25,623 nt of DNA from DASVDK01 sp036381125 [NCBI: Thermodesulfobacteriota bacterium] (GCA_036381125.1 DASVDK010000061.1:1-25623), one strand, 5' to 3'; shown: positions 1 to 7,997, numbered from the stretch's first letter. Numbers and translations: made by a program. The notes: generated by a model not told the origin, from the sequence alone.

Positions 1-2
1 TC

Positions 3-191
3 GAGGTCTTTCGCGGCGACCCGCGCCCGATGCTCCTCGCTCCCTACGTCTCCGCGGCGCAGCCCGTCGAGCTGTCGGTCGGCCTGGCGGCGCTCGCCGT
101 CTGGTGGCGTCGGGGGCGTGCGGTGCGCCGCGCGCGCGCCGCGGCGGACACGAAGAAGGCCTCGCGCGGGCGGGCGCGCGCGAGGACCTGA
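3..191 (+). CDS. C-terminal fragment of an unknown protein
   Basis: An open frame runs in from the left edge to a TGA at 189-191. About 62 residues are visible. Its codons strongly prefer G or C in the third position, as real genes here do, which is why I prefer it to the other two frames. The visible part has a mildly hydrophobic stretch (around LSVGLAALAVWW) followed by a strongly basic Arg/Ala/Lys tail, which would suit a protein ending just inside a membrane. I recognise no family. Small membrane proteins of the holin-X or DUF883 type are often clustered, so it may belong with the next two genes, but that is a guess. Confidence 0.35.
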   Translation, partial: EVFRGDPRPMLLAPYVSAAQPVELSVGLAALAVWWRRGRAVRRARAAADTKKASRGRARART

Positions 192-287
192 CGCGCCTGT
201 TAGCCCTCCCGGGGCATGGAAGTTGCTCGGCTGCCTCTCTGCGGTGCACGCGTGCCGATACGTACGACACTGGAGAGGAGACCGCTC

Positions 288-608
288 ATGAACCAGCCAG
301 GTACAGCAGATACAGGTGGCCGGGAATCCTCCACCGCCGGCGCGAAGGAGAAGATCGCGGGTGGCCTCGATCGAGCCGCGAACCGGCTCCGGCAGAACGT
401 CGAATCGATGCCCGCCGAAGGACGCGGCCGGCAGGCGCTCGAGAAGGTGGCGGGCGGTGTCCAGTCCACCGCGGACTACGTGCGGGGCATCGACATGTCG
501 ACCCTCGGCGAGGACACGCGGGCGTACATCCGGGAGAAGCCGACCAACGCGCTCGCCATCGCCGCGATCGGCGGGTTCCTGCTCGGGCTCCTCATGAGCC
601 GGCGATAG
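288..608 (+). CDS. DUF883/ElaB-YqjD-like membrane-anchored protein
   Basis: This is a 106-residue protein. The ATG at 288 is chosen because a purine-rich Shine-Dalgarno (GGAGAGGAG, 272-280) sits 7 nt upstream; an upstream in-frame ATG at 216 has none. The N-terminal two thirds are polar and predicted helical (KEKIAGGLDRAANRLRQNV). The C-terminus has the family signature: an REKP motif, then a glycine-zipper membrane segment (AIAAIGGFLLGLLMSRR) with a terminal Arg pair. Known ElaB and YqjD proteins are inner-membrane proteins that bind ribosomes in stationary phase. Whether this distant homologue does so is inference. It is probably co-transcribed with the DUF3618-like gene 54 nt downstream. 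Confidence 0.7.
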   Translation: MNQPGTADTGGRESSTAGAKEKIAGGLDRAANRLRQNVESMPAEGRGRQALEKVAGGVQSTADYVRGIDMSTLGEDTRAYIREKPTNALAIAAIGGFLLGLLMSRR

Positions 609-662
609 CGCGGACGGCGGCGACCCTTGGAACGCGGCGGCGAGCCGTTGGAGGAGGCGGGC

Positions 663-1538
663 GTGGACGCGACGACGGATCAGATCAAGCGGGAGATCGA
701 GGAGGCGCGGGAGCGGATCTCCGAGAACACCTCTCAGCTCGGCGAGCGGATCCGCCAGACCTTCGACTGGCGCCAGCAGGTCGGCGAGCGGCCGTGGGCA
801 GCGGTCGGCATCGCCGCCGGCGCCGGCTTCGTCCTCGGCGCCGCGAGCCGGAGGCTCCTCGGCCGCGGCATGCGGGCCGCGTCGGGCTACGGCGAGCCGT
901 ACACGTACGACCGCATCGGCCGCGACGTCGAGGCGCAGGCACCCGGCGGCGACGGCGGCGACTGGCTGCGCGGCACGACGATCCCCCCCGCCGGCGAGCC
1001 CTCGAAGGAGCCGTGGGGACGGCGCGAAGCCGGGTTCGAACCGCGCGCCGAGCGGCCGCGCGAGGGCGAGCGGCCGGCAGGCGGCCTCGGCCGGACGGGC
1101 GCCATGGCCGGCCTCCTGGCGAGCCTCGGCACGGCGATCGAGCCGCAGCTCAAGGAGATCGGCCGCACGCTCGCCGATCAGCTCAAGGACCTGTCGACCC
1201 ACTTCATCGACCAGAGCAAGGAGGTGATGAAGCAGAAGGTCGACCGGTGGCGGAGCGGCTCGCAGCAACCCGGCCGAGGCGCCGCCCAGCACGGCGAGGC
1301 CGAGGGCGGCTCGGAGGCCTGGTCGGGCGCCCGGGCGGGCGGCTCGACGCTCTCGTCGGAGTCGGCCGGCACCCCGCCGAGCGGCAGCACGGGCGCGGGC
1401 AGCTACGGCAGCGGGACCCCCTATGGGTCGCCGACCACGCCGGGCGTCGAGGACGTGAGGGGAACCCGGACGCCGCAGAGCCGCGAGAGTGGGACCGGCG
1501 AGCGGCGGAGCGGCGGCACCGGCAGCTCCGGGGTCTAG
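663..1538 (+). CDS. DUF3618-like membrane protein with long disordered tail
   Basis: This is a 291-residue protein. The GTG at 663 is preferred over an upstream TTG at 627 because GGAGGAGG (650-657) lies 5 nt before it. Residues 1-35 form a charged helix (TTDQIKREIEEARERISENTSQL) typical of DUF3618. A single membrane segment of the glycine-zipper kind follows near residues 43-62. Around residues 150-195 lies an amphipathic helical stretch (ending in KEVMKQKVDRW), and the last 90 residues are low-complexity Gly/Ser/Thr, likely disordered. The family has no assigned reaction and is usually found beside holin-like and DUF883 proteins, as here. The length is far above the core domain because of the tail. 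The stop overlaps a hairpin shared with the convergent phosphatase gene. Confidence 0.6.
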   Translation: MDATTDQIKREIEEARERISENTSQLGERIRQTFDWRQQVGERPWAAVGIAAGAGFVLGAASRRLLGRGMRAASGYGEPYTYDRIGRDVEAQAPGGDGGDWLRGTTIPPAGEPSKEPWGRREAGFEPRAERPREGERPAGGLGRTGAMAGLLASLGTAIEPQLKEIGRTLADQLKDLSTHFIDQSKEVMKQKVDRWRSGSQQPGRGAAQHGEAEGGSEAWSGARAGGSTLSSESAGTPPSGSTGAGSYGSGTPYGSPTTPGVEDVRGTRTPQSRESGTGERRSGGTGSSGV

Positions 1539-1547
1539 CTACCCCGG
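1528..1547. terminator. Hairpin across two convergent stop codons
   Basis: CCGGGGT (1528-1534) pairs perfectly with ACCCCGG (1541-1547) around a 6-nt loop. The loop and stem contain the TAG of the DUF3618-like gene (1536-1538) and the reverse TAG of the phosphatase (1539-1541), so the two genes abut with no spacer. There is no T run on either side, so classical intrinsic termination is not shown. It would suit a bidirectional 3'-end structure. Confidence 0.4.
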
Positions 1548-2192
1548 CAACCCGTCGAGGTGGGCCGTGTCGTTCATGGCCAGCACCTCGACGCGACCCC
1601 CGACCTGGATGCGGACGATGTTCAGCGCGGCGTTGTCCTGGGGGACGCGCCTGCGGAACTCGTCGAGCGGCAGCCCCTGGGCACGGGCGAGCAGGATCCG
1701 GTTGATCGTCCGGTGCCCGCAGGCCACGACGCGCCCACCGGGGAACCGCCGGGCGAGGTCGTCGGCCAGGGCGAGGATCCTGGCGAGGGCCGCCTCGGCC
1801 GGCTCGCCGCCCGGCGGGCTCACGGCGCCGGGGCTCGCCTCCCACGCCGCGTAGCGCCGGGCCCCTTCGGTGGTCGCCCTGACCTCCTCCGGCGTCTTGC
1901 CTTCCCAGGCGCCGTACGAGATCTCCGTGAGGCGCTCGTCCACCTCGACCGGCAGGCCGAGGGCCGCCGCCACGATCGCCGCGCTCGTCCGCGACCGCGC
2001 GAGTGGGCTCGCGAAGGCCGCGGCCCACGGCCCCGGGAGCGCCGCAAGGCGAGCGGCGAGCCGCTCCACCTGCGCGCGCCCCAGATCGGAGAGCGGCATG
2101 TCGGCACGGCCGGCCCATCGGCCGTCGGCGTTCCACTCGGTTGCGCCGTGCCGGAAGAGGTAGAGGGTGGCGGCCGCGGCCGGGCTCGACAT
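1539..2192 (-). CDS. Histidine phosphatase family protein (phosphoglycerate mutase-like)
   Basis: This is a 217-residue protein of the histidine phosphatase superfamily (branch 1). The catalytic RHG is near the N-terminus (LYLFRHGATEWN), with the phosphate-pocket Arg in the SPLARSRTSA segment, the GAWEGKTPEEV segment after it, and a second catalytic His in VVACGHRTINRI near residue 165. This order matches cofactor-dependent phosphoglycerate mutase, CobC and related small-molecule phosphatases; the substrate cannot be told from sequence. The ATG at 2192 has no Shine-Dalgarno. A TAGACT -10 box lies 7 nt upstream, suggesting a leaderless transcript. The gene is divergent from the kinase at 2378 and abuts the DUF3618-like gene tail to tail. 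Confidence 0.85.
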   Translation of the reverse strand: MSSPAAAATLYLFRHGATEWNADGRWAGRADMPLSDLGRAQVERLAARLAALPGPWAAAFASPLARSRTSAAIVAAALGLPVEVDERLTEISYGAWEGKTPEEVRATTEGARRYAAWEASPGAVSPPGGEPAEAALARILALADDLARRFPGGRVVACGHRTINRILLARAQGLPLDEFRRRVPQDNAALNIVRIQVGGRVEVLAMNDTAHLDGLPG

Positions 2193-2199
2193 GCCGGGG

Positions 2200-2205
2200 A
2201 GTCTA
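2200..2205 (-). promoter_or_regulatory. -10 box, leaderless start of phosphatase
   Basis: On the minus strand TAGACT lies 7 nt before the ATG at 2192 (4 of 6 matches to TATAAT). Transcription would begin at or next to the start codon, which agrees with the missing Shine-Dalgarno. No convincing -35 box is visible. The same TAGACT occurs before the dehydrogenase at 6437. Confidence 0.4.
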
Positions 2206-2322
2206 GCAGGTCGCGAGGCGCTGTTCCGATTCGAAACGCACCCTGATGCACTCCGCATCGCCCCGGCGTCCGTTCGGGCCGGCCCGGCGCGGAACCGGGC
2301 AAGAGGGCGCCTGGCCTTCGCC

Positions 2323-2351
2323 TTGCAACACCGTGGCGCGACGGATACGCT
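2323..2351 (+). promoter_or_regulatory. Candidate sigma-70 promoter for sensor kinase
   Basis: TTGCAA (2323-2328) and TACGCT (2346-2351) are separated by 17 bp, 27 nt before the kinase ATG at 2378. The match is modest (4/6 and 3/6), but spacing and position fit. Confidence 0.3.
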
Positions 2352-2377
2352 CTGGTCTTCTCGCTCCCGAGGCCCCC

Positions 2378-4069
2378 ATGTCCGATCCCCTCCGGCAACC
2401 CTGCGTGGCCTGCGTGCCCGGCTCCCACGAAGCCGCCGTCGGCCTGCCGCCCGAGCGCGACTGGCTCGCGGCGGGCGCGTCGGCACTCGGCCGCCTCATC
2501 GGCGCGGGAGTCGGCGACCGATCGTGGGGGCTCCTCGCCGCCATCCTGGATGCCGTTCCGGACGGCGTCCAGGTGGTCGACCGCGAGCACCGGACCCTCT
2601 ACGAGAACCGGGCCTTCCGGGAGCGCTTCGCCGACGCGGCGCGCGCCTCGCAGTACTTCGAGGGCGACGTGCGCACGGACCTCGGCGTCGAGTGCCCGGC
2701 CGCCTCGGTCCTCGTCGACGGGCTGCCGCACGAGGTGGTGCGGGAGAGCCAGCTCGCCGACGGCGAGCGCGCCTTCCTCGAGTTCCGCTCGACGCCCCTC
2801 TTCGACGGCGACAGCCGCCTCGTCGGCGTCCTCACCGTGGTGCGCGACGAGACGCGCCGGGTCTGGCTCGAGCGCGAGCGGGCCGGCCGCAACGGCGACG
2901 GCCCGGCGCCCGTCAGGGCCGGCGCCACGGCGCTGGCCCTCGAGCGCGAGCGGCAGCGCTACGCCGCCCGGCTCGAGCAGGCCGTCGAGGCCCGTACCGC
3001 GCAGCTCCACCGGGCCAAGGAGACCCTCCAGCAGATCCTCGACGGGATCCCCGATGCGATCGCCCTCCTCGACTCCTCCAGCGGCGCGACGCTGTTCCGC
3101 AACCGCGCGGCCGAGTCGCTGCCGCACGACATCCGCCGCGCGATCCGCGACGCGATCTGCACGTCCTGCGAGATCGATCGGCTCCGCTCGCACACCAGCG
3201 CCCGCCTGGTCGAGCACGTGGACGCCCAGGGCCGGCTGCGCGTCCTCGAGGCGTTCGCCTATCCGGTCGCGGGGATGATCGAGGGCCGCACCCTCGACAT
3301 CGTCTTCGCCCGCGACATCACGGAACGGCGGGCCCTCGAGCAGCACGCCATCCGCAACGAGCGCCTCGCCGTCGTGGGCGAGCTGGCCGCCGGCCTGGCG
3401 CACGAGATCCGCACGCCGCTCACCTCCATCTCGAACTCGGTGAAGCTACTCGAGGGCCTGCTGCCCCGGGACTCGAGCCACGACGCCCGCCTGGTGCTCG
3501 GCATCATCGCGAAGGAGTCGAAGCGGCTCTCCGGGCTCCTCACCGACTTCCTCAAGTTCGCCCGGCCGCGGCCGCCCGAACCGCGGGCCACCGACCTCAA
3601 CGGGCTGGTGCGGTCGGTCGTCGAGATCGTGCGTACCGGGCGCCCGCACGCCGCGCGCGTGCAGGTGGCCCTCGACCTCGCCGAGCGGCTGCCGCTCGCG
3701 CCGGTGGACCCCGACCAGTTCCAGCAGGCGCTCCTCAACGTCGTGGTGAACGCGTTCGACGCCGCCCAGGACGCCGAGGCCGCGCAGGTCACGATCCGGA
3801 CGAAGGGCCCCGGAGACGGCGCCTTCGGCTGGTCCATCACGGTGAGCGACACCGGGCCCGGCATCGACCCGGCCGACCTGCCCCGGCTCTTCGAGCCCTT
3901 CTTCTCGAAGGGCAAGTGCGACGGCACCGGTCTCGGCCTGGCGATCGCCAAGCGCATCGTCGAGGCGCACGCCGGCCGCATCGAGGTGACGAGCGTGCCG
4001 GGCGAGGGCGCCGCCTTCACGGTCATCCTGCCCGCGGCCTCGGGGTCGGCGCCCCTCGAAGGAGCCTAG
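2378..4069 (+). CDS. PAS-domain sensor histidine kinase, NtrB/AtoS type
   Basis: This is a 563-residue soluble kinase with no clear membrane segment. From the N-terminus it has a Cys pair (CVAC, C9 and C12), a first PAS domain (about 45-165), a coiled coil (about 185-220), and a second PAS-like domain (about 221-320) with another CxxC (C261, C264) and the usual ARDITER exit. The dimerisation domain carries phospho-acceptor His342 (LAHEIRTPLTS). The ATPase domain has an N box (N458 in VNAFDAA), a DTGPGI G1 box and a GTGLGLAIAK G2 box. It should phosphorylate the regulator encoded 6 nt downstream. The ATG at 2378 is chosen over an ATG at 2246 because a weak GAGG precedes it and the upstream part looks non-coding. 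The two CxxC pairs could bind metal or sense redox; that is inference. Confidence 0.9.
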   Translation: MSDPLRQPCVACVPGSHEAAVGLPPERDWLAAGASALGRLIGAGVGDRSWGLLAAILDAVPDGVQVVDREHRTLYENRAFRERFADAARASQYFEGDVRTDLGVECPAASVLVDGLPHEVVRESQLADGERAFLEFRSTPLFDGDSRLVGVLTVVRDETRRVWLERERAGRNGDGPAPVRAGATALALERERQRYAARLEQAVEARTAQLHRAKETLQQILDGIPDAIALLDSSSGATLFRNRAAESLPHDIRRAIRDAICTSCEIDRLRSHTSARLVEHVDAQGRLRVLEAFAYPVAGMIEGRTLDIVFARDITERRALEQHAIRNERLAVVGELAAGLAHEIRTPLTSISNSVKLLEGLLPRDSSHDARLVLGIIAKESKRLSGLLTDFLKFARPRPPEPRATDLNGLVRSVVEIVRTGRPHAARVQVALDLAERLPLAPVDPDQFQQALLNVVVNAFDAAQDAEAAQVTIRTKGPGDGAFGWSITVSDTGPGIDPADLPRLFEPFFSKGKCDGTGLGLAIAKRIVEAHAGRIEVTSVPGEGAAFTVILPAASGSAPLEGA

Positions 4070-4075
4070 CGCCAC

Positions 4076-5476
4076 GTGAGCGCCCAGCCCCGCATCCTGA
4101 TCGTCGAGAACGACGAGTCCGCCCGCGTCTCGCTGGCGCTGATCCTCAAGCGAGAGGGGTACACGGCGGACCTCGCGGCGAGCGGCGAGGAGGCCGTGGC
4201 CTTCATCTCGGCCGGCGAGCCGTACGACCTCGTCATCACCGACCTCGTCATGGGGCGCGTCGGGGGCCTCGAGGTGCTCGAGGCGGTCAAGCAGGCGCGC
4301 CGCGAGAGCGAGGTGATCCTGCTCACCGGCTTCGGCAGCGTCGAGTCGGCGGTCGAGGCGATGAAGCGGGGCGCCTACGAGTACCTCACCAAGCCGTACG
4401 ATCCGGACGAGCTGGTGCTGACCGTCGGCAAGGCGCTCGAGCGGCGGCAGCTCAAGCGCGAGGTCAAGCAGCTCCGGGAGCAGGTTCGGGCCACCTACCG
4501 CTCGAGCAGCATCGTCGGCAAGAGCGCGCGCCTCAGGCAGGTGCACGAGCTGATCGAGAGCGCGGCGCCCACCGACGCGACGATCCTCGTCCAGGGCGAG
4601 AGCGGCAGCGGCAAGGAGCTGATCGCCCGCGCCGTCCACGCGAACTCCCAGCGCGCGAACGGCCCCTTCGTCGCCATCAACTGCGGCGCCCTCCCCGAGG
4701 CGCTCCTCGAGAGCGAGCTCTTCGGCCACGTGAAGGGCGCCTTCACCGGCGCCCAGTTCAACAAGCCGGGCCTCTTCGAGGAAGCCTCCGGCGGGACGAT
4801 CTTCCTCGACGAGGTCGGCGAGACGACGCCGGCGACCCAGGTGAAGCTCCTGCGCGTGCTCCAGGAGCACGAGGTCCGGCGCGTCGGCGACACGAGGACG
4901 GTCAAGGTGGACGCACGCGTCGTCGCGGCCACGAACAAGGACCTCATGACGCTCGTCCGCGAGGGGAAGTTCCGGGAGGACCTCTACTACCGCCTGAACG
5001 TCATCACCATCGACGTGCCGCCGCTCAGGGACCGGATCGAGGACCTCCCCCTCCTCGTGCGGCACTTCCTCGAGAAGTACGGCGAGAAGACCGGACGCGG
5101 GCAGAAGGAGGTGTCGCCGCAGGCCATGGCCCTCCTCGAGGCCTACGCCTGGCCCGGCAACATTCGCGAGCTGGAGAACACCATCGAGCGGGCCGTCATC
5201 CTGTCCAAGACCCCGGTCATCGGGCCGTCCGACCTGCCGCCGCAGGTCAGGGCCGGCCACGAGACCCGAGGCGTCGGCACCGGCTTCGAGCCCGGCTCGC
5301 TGACGCTCGAGGAGCTGGAGCGGACCTACATCGTGGCCTCCCTCGAGCGCTTCGCCGGTAACCAGGCGGCCACGGCGAGCGCCCTCGGCATCTCGCGCAC
5401 CACGCTGTGGCGCAAGCTCAAGGCCTACGGGCTGTCCGAGCAGGCCGGCATGGAGCCGGCATCGACCCCGGACTGA
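4076..5476 (+). CDS. Sigma-54-dependent response regulator, NtrC family
   Basis: This is a 466-residue transcription activator of standard length. The receiver domain (1-125) has acidic residues END at 12-14, phospho-acceptor D56 (VITDLVMG), T84 and K106. The AAA+ domain (145-385) has Walker A GESGSGK (174-180), the sigma-54 contact loop GAFTGA (221-226) intact, and Walker B TIFLDE (241-246). A Fis-type helix-turn-helix lies near 415-455 (NQAATASALGISRTTLWRKL). An intact GAFTGA loop means it can activate sigma-54 promoters. The GTG start at 4076 is 6 nt after the kinase stop, so the two form an operon and a cognate pair. Its targets are unknown; the sigma-54-like element upstream of glnB is one candidate in this window. 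Confidence 0.93.
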   Translation: MSAQPRILIVENDESARVSLALILKREGYTADLAASGEEAVAFISAGEPYDLVITDLVMGRVGGLEVLEAVKQARRESEVILLTGFGSVESAVEAMKRGAYEYLTKPYDPDELVLTVGKALERRQLKREVKQLREQVRATYRSSSIVGKSARLRQVHELIESAAPTDATILVQGESGSGKELIARAVHANSQRANGPFVAINCGALPEALLESELFGHVKGAFTGAQFNKPGLFEEASGGTIFLDEVGETTPATQVKLLRVLQEHEVRRVGDTRTVKVDARVVAATNKDLMTLVREGKFREDLYYRLNVITIDVPPLRDRIEDLPLLVRHFLEKYGEKTGRGQKEVSPQAMALLEAYAWPGNIRELENTIERAVILSKTPVIGPSDLPPQVRAGHETRGVGTGFEPGSLTLEELERTYIVASLERFAGNQAATASALGISRTTLWRKLKAYGLSEQAGMEPASTPD

Positions 5477-5597
5477 TCTCGACTTTTCATTCCGCAACAT
5501 CCCGCTCCGGGCGGCGGCCGCGCGGTCGGGCACGAGGCCGGTCGAGGCCAGTCGAGGCGGGCACTTAGCGGGTGCCGGCCGGCCGGCGACCCATGGC

Positions 5598-6323
5598 ATG
5601 TCCGTTGCTTGGCCAGCGGATATGACGAGTCGACCTCTCTTCACGCCAGAGGACCGGGCAGCGCTCCTCCGGCTCGCCCGGCCGGAGCGGCTGCGCAGCC
5701 GCGAGTACGTCTACCACCAGGGCGATCCTGCCCGAGCCGTGTACCTGATCGACTCCGGCATGGTGAAGCTCGCCCGACTGACCGACGACGCACGGGAGAT
5801 CATCCTCGAGTTCCTCGGCCCCGGGGAGGTGTTCGGCGCGACCGACTTCCTCGACCGGACGACGACCGAGGAGTTCGCGCAGGCGCTCGAGCCGACCACC
5901 GTCCAGGTCATCCGCCGTGCCGACTTCGAGGCGCTCGCCGAGCGCCGGCCGAGCATTCTCGTCGCAGTGAGCCGCATGCTCGGTCGCCGTTCGCGGGACT
6001 TCGTCGTCCGGCTCGCCGACATGGTGAGCAAGGACGCCCGGCACCGCCTGGCCGACCTCCTCGACGGCCTGGCGGACCACTTCGGGGTGCCGACCGACGG
6101 GGGGGTCGCCTTCCCGGGTCGCCTGACCCACGTCGATCTCGGCAACTACATCGGCTCCGCGCGCGAGACCGTCACGGAGGCGCTCTCCGACTTCGTGAAG
6201 GCCGAGCGGATCCGCCGCAAGGGCCGCAAGATCATCGTCACGCGCCGGCTCGGCGACGGGACCGCGGTGGAGGGGGATCGCCGCGAGCCGGAACCGGCTG
6301 CGGCGGTCGGCCAGAGGGCCTGA
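5598..6323 (+). CDS. Crp/Fnr family transcriptional regulator
   Basis: This is a 241-residue protein with an N-terminal cyclic-nucleotide-binding fold (about 25-135; YHQGDPARAVYLIDSGMVKL, then GPGEVFGATDF) and a C-terminal Crp-type winged helix (about 150-215). The recognition helix is in LGNYIGSARETVTEALSDF. It lacks the N-terminal Cys cluster of Fnr. It also lacks the RTAT-type residues that bind cAMP in Crp, having TTEEFAQAL instead, so its signal is unknown. The C-terminal 30 residues are a Glu/Pro/Ala-rich extension. The start is uncertain: ATG 5598 gives 241 residues and ATG 5622 gives 233, and neither has a clear Shine-Dalgarno. It is transcribed alone, 121 nt after the regulator gene. 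Confidence 0.88.
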   Translation: MSVAWPADMTSRPLFTPEDRAALLRLARPERLRSREYVYHQGDPARAVYLIDSGMVKLARLTDDAREIILEFLGPGEVFGATDFLDRTTTEEFAQALEPTTVQVIRRADFEALAERRPSILVAVSRMLGRRSRDFVVRLADMVSKDARHRLADLLDGLADHFGVPTDGGVAFPGRLTHVDLGNYIGSARETVTEALSDFVKAERIRRKGRKIIVTRRLGDGTAVEGDRREPEPAAAVGQRA

Positions 6324-6400
6324 CCCGGGCAGAGATCGCCGTACGGCGAGGTCCAGCCGGCCAACGGCGACGGGCCCGCCGGTGCCTGGCCGCTCGGAAG

Positions 6401-6430
6401 TTGAAGGACGGGCGCGGCCGTGGGTAGACT
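6401..6430 (+). promoter_or_regulatory. Promoter giving a leaderless dehydrogenase mRNA
   Basis: TTGAAG (6401-6406) and TAGACT (6425-6430) are separated by 18 bp, with 4/6 matches in each box. The ATG at 6437 lies only 6 nt after the -10 box, so transcription should start at about the start codon. There is no Shine-Dalgarno. Confidence 0.5.
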
Positions 6431-6436
6431 CTTCCC

Positions 6437-7414
6437 ATGCCGCGCCCACGCCTCCTCATCACGCAGCGCATCTTCCCCGACCTCGTCGAGCAGGCCCGCC
6501 GGGCCGTCGAGGTCGACTACCGCGACGAGGACGGGCCGATGCCGGCGCCCGACCTCCTCCGCCGGCTCGCCGGGTGCCAGGGGCTCGTCTGCGCCAGCAC
6601 CGACCGCATCGGCCCCGAGGTCCTCTCGCTCCCCGGCCTGCGCGTCGTCTCGAACATCGCCGTCGGGTACAACAACATCGACGTCGCCGCCGCCACGCAG
6701 CGCGGCATCGTCGTCACCAACACGCCGGGCGTGCTCGACGAGACGACCGCCGACCTGGCCTTCGCGCTGATCCTCGCCTCGGCGCGCCGCATCGTCGAGA
6801 GCGACCGGTGGCTCAGGGACGGCCACTGGAAGTCCTGGACCTTCTTCGACTGGCTCGGCGCCGACGTGCACGGCAAGACGCTCGGCGTGGTCGGCTTCGG
6901 CCGCATCGGCCAGGCCGTCGCCCGTCGGGGGCGCGGCTTCGGCATGACGATCCTCTACACCCAGCGACACCGCGCCGACCGGGCCGTGGAGGAGGCGCTC
7001 GGCGCGCGATACGTCGACAAGGCCGCCCTGCTCGCCGAGTCGGACTTCGTGACGCTCCACTGCCCCCTCACCCCCGAGACGACGCACTGGATCGACGCCG
7101 ACGCCCTCGCCCGCATGAAGGCCACGGCGTTCCTCGTGAACACCGCCCGTGGGCCCGTGGTCGACGAGAAGGCGCTCGTCGCGGCGCTGAAGGCGAAGCG
7201 GATCGCCGGCGCGGGGATCGACGTGTTCGAGAAGGAGCCGGCGGTCGAGCCGGAGCTCGTCGGCATGCCGAACGTCGTGCTCACGCCCCACATCGGCAGC
7301 GCGTCGGTCGACACCCGCCGCAAGATGGCGAGCCTCGCCCTCGAGAACTGCGTCGCCGTTCTCACGGGCGGCCGCCCGCCGACCCCGGTGAACCCGGAGG
7401 TCCTCGGGCGGTAG
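6437..7414 (+). CDS. D-2-hydroxyacid dehydrogenase (glyoxylate/hydroxypyruvate reductase, GyaR-like)
   Basis: This is a 325-residue NAD(P)-dependent dehydrogenase of standard length. The Rossmann loop GFGRIG is at 153-158, the NTARG motif supplies catalytic R238, and E267 (FEKEP) and H285 (LTPHIGSAS) complete the triad. The substrate-domain segment SNIAVGYNNIDV (72-83) and the NTPGVLDETTADLA stretch (95-108) are typical of glycerate/glyoxylate reductases rather than of phosphoglycerate dehydrogenase, and there is no ACT domain. It probably interconverts glyoxylate or hydroxypyruvate with glycolate or D-glycerate in the cytosol. The gene appears monocistronic and leaderless. The exact substrate is inference. 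Confidence 0.9.
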   Translation: MPRPRLLITQRIFPDLVEQARRAVEVDYRDEDGPMPAPDLLRRLAGCQGLVCASTDRIGPEVLSLPGLRVVSNIAVGYNNIDVAAATQRGIVVTNTPGVLDETTADLAFALILASARRIVESDRWLRDGHWKSWTFFDWLGADVHGKTLGVVGFGRIGQAVARRGRGFGMTILYTQRHRADRAVEEALGARYVDKAALLAESDFVTLHCPLTPETTHWIDADALARMKATAFLVNTARGPVVDEKALVAALKAKRIAGAGIDVFEKEPAVEPELVGMPNVVLTPHIGSASVDTRRKMASLALENCVAVLTGGRPPTPVNPEVLGR

Positions 7415-7535
7415 GTCGCGCCCCCAATCGCCGGCTCGGTCGAGGACCGCCTCCACGGCCTCACGCAATCCATGATCTGCACATCCGGACTGCCTTCCGG
7501 CCGAACGGGTGCTTGATTCCCGCGTGCGGGCATGA

Positions 7536-7997
7536 TTTGTCGTCGAGTTCTCGATCCAGCACGATCACGTCCATCTCATCGTGGAGGCGAACTCGGAGGC
7601 GAACTCGGAGGCGAACTCGCGCGAGGCCCTGATCCGCGGCGTGCAGGGCCTGGCGATACGCGTGGCAAGGGCCATCAACCGGGCGAAGGGCCAACGGGGG
7701 CGGGTGTGGGCCGACCGCTACCATGCCCGTACGCTCACGACGCCGCGCGAGGTGCGCAACGCGTTGGTCTACGTCCTGACCAACTTCAAGAAGCACCGCG
7801 GTGAGCCGGGCCGCCTCGACGCATGCTCGTCCGCGACGTGGTTCACCGGATGGCGGAACTTCCGGCCGATCCCGCCGCCCGGTGTGGCGTGTCCCGTATC
7901 GCCGGCCCGCGCCTGGCTGCTGCGCGCCGGTTGGCGGCGACACGGGCTGATCCGGGTCGTCGAGCGTCCCAGGAGCGGCGAGCCAGACAGGACGTGA
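7536..7997 (+). pseudogene. Truncated REP-associated tyrosine transposase (RAYT, Y1_Tnp/IS200-like)
   Basis: The frame opens right after a TGA at 7533-7535 and has no plausible start before the catalytic site, so the N-terminus is lost. What remains is characteristic of the family: FSIQHDHVHLIVEA with the HUH pair (codons 7566-7574), GVQGLAIRVARAINR, GRVWADRYHAR, and the catalytic-Tyr segment NALVYVLTNFKKH (Tyr at 7770-7772), then SATWFTGW near the end. A 12-bp unit is repeated three times in frame just after the HUH motif, giving EANSEANSEANS where relatives have one copy. RAYTs mobilise REP hairpins. This copy is almost certainly inactive, and REP-like repeats at 23183-23282 could be old substrates. 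It marks the left edge of the accessory island. Confidence 0.8.
7584..7619 (+). repeat. Three exact 12-bp tandem repeats inside RAYT remnant
   Basis: GAGGCGAACTCG occurs three times without change (7584-7595, 7596-7607, 7608-7619). Being a multiple of 3 it keeps the frame. It looks like recent replication slippage in a gene no longer under selection. Confidence 0.9.

Noticed and set aside
2167-5361. Very long open frame of 1064 codons on the plus strand over the kinase and regulator genes
   Set aside because: It is Arg/Pro/Ala-rich with no domain. It is a stop-poor alternative frame of the real kinase and regulator genes, caused by high GC.
7518-7533. Small hairpin CCCGC-GT-GCGGG before the RAYT remnant as a REP element
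   Set aside because: A 5-bp stem with a 2-nt loop is too small, and no second copy was seen.
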